5,806 nucleotides of DNA from Chloroflexota bacterium (GTDB lineage Bacteria > Chloroflexota > Dehalococcoidia > GIF9 > AB-539-J10), in NCBI GenBank assembly GCA_030604285.1, contig JAUVWD010000051.1:1-5806 (forward strand), read 5' to 3'. The translations under genes were made by a program, and so were the position numbers. Positions 5,551 through 5,806 of the stretch are shown in pieces (position 1 is the stretch's first letter; the number at the start of each line of letters is the position of its first letter). Below the pieces are notes generated by a model. It was not told where the DNA came from and did no database searches. It saw only the letters and a list, made by a program, of their open reading frames with translations.

Positions 5551-5806
5551 ACTCGCGATAAGGCGATCCTCGCTCCTTATCGCTCTTGGCACCAATGTAT
5601 ACCCATTGCACCCGGCTGTCAAGCACGCTCGGAGGCCCTCGCTCTCCAGGTGGAAGATGTGGACTTCACCAGAGGGGCCGTCACTATCCTGCACCTTAAG
5701 GGGCGTGTCAGGTTGTCATGCCCGAAGTGCGGGGCAAGAGTGGGCAAAAGGCATCGATTTTGCCCCGAGTGCGGTGAGGAGGTGAGTGAAACTATGATGC
5801 GGCAAC
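5551..5806 (+). pseudogene. Partial tyrosine recombinase (integrase) with an inserted zinc ribbon, 5' truncated and running off the window
   Basis: In this frame the sequence reads T-R-D-K-A-I-L-A, then S-E-A-L-A-L-Q-V-E-D-V-D-F, then R-G-A-V-T-I-L-H-L-K-G, the usual start of a phage-integrase catalytic domain (helix with S/G-E-x-L-x-L, D-V/I-D-F strand, beta-hairpin, K-G). It continues into C-P-K-C-G (from 5719) and F-C-P-E-C-G (Cys at 5761 and 5770), two CxxC pairs forming a zinc ribbon. The N-terminal SAM-like and core-binding domains are missing, and the C-terminal H-x-x-R and Tyr boxes lie beyond the right edge. Between D-K-A-I-L and S-E-A-L about ten extra, unrelated residues appear, and the catalytic Arg that normally sits three residues before the Glu is displaced (Q-A-R-S-E), so the copy looks decayed. 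The same frame is open back to ATG 5461, but that part is only antisense to the ligase remnant. Confidence 0.65.

Noticed and set aside
1..5806. CRISPR arrays, tRNA or rRNA genes, and terminal inverted repeats of an insertion sequence.
   Set aside because: No regularly spaced repeats, cloverleaf-like segments, rRNA-like stretches or matching element ends were seen on reading both strands.

Overview
The window looks like a chromosomal fragment from an anaerobic, aromatic- or alicyclic-acid-degrading bacterium of roughly balanced base composition. The gene content (two acyl-CoA dehydrogenases, a UbiD-family decarboxylase, a BadI/MenB-type crotonase, an acyl-CoA ligase tail and a zinc-ribbon tyrosine recombinase) would suit Chloroflexota (Dehalococcoidia-like) or a sulfate-reducing or syntrophic Desulfobacterota lineage. 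The taxon is an inference from gene content and is weakly held.

Layout from left to right. Bases 1-120 hold the last 39 codons of a plus-strand gene that enters from outside. A short convergent gap (121-266) follows. Bases 267-5528 form one minus-strand cluster, transcribed right to left: acyl-CoA ligase 3' remnant (5292-5528), BadI/MenB-like ring hydrolase (4457-5236), UbiD-like decarboxylase (2773-4230), acyl-CoA dehydrogenase A (1528-2667) and acyl-CoA dehydrogenase B (267-1412). Gaps between the genes are 55 to 226 bases, and every complete gene has a clear Shine-Dalgarno sequence. Two genes appear to start at TTG. The 226-base gap before the UbiD gene is the only one with marked secondary structure (three successive hairpins). 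Bases 5551-5806 read in the opposite direction as a piece of a tyrosine recombinase with a four-cysteine zinc ribbon; it runs off the right end. The ligase and the recombinase both lack their N-terminal parts and meet at about 5529-5550, which points to a rearrangement or an assembly join.

How the genes may work together (inference): a prFMN-dependent UbiD enzyme adds or removes a ring carboxylate, the ligase makes the CoA thioester, the BadI-like enzyme opens a 2-ketocyclohexane-carboxyl-CoA type ring to a dicarboxyl-CoA such as pimeloyl-CoA, and the paired dehydrogenases oxidise it, as PimC/PimD are thought to do in Rhodopseudomonas. Dehydrogenase B lacks the usual catalytic Glu while A keeps it, which suggests a two-subunit enzyme. 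No ubiX, ring reductase, hydratase or regulator gene is visible here.
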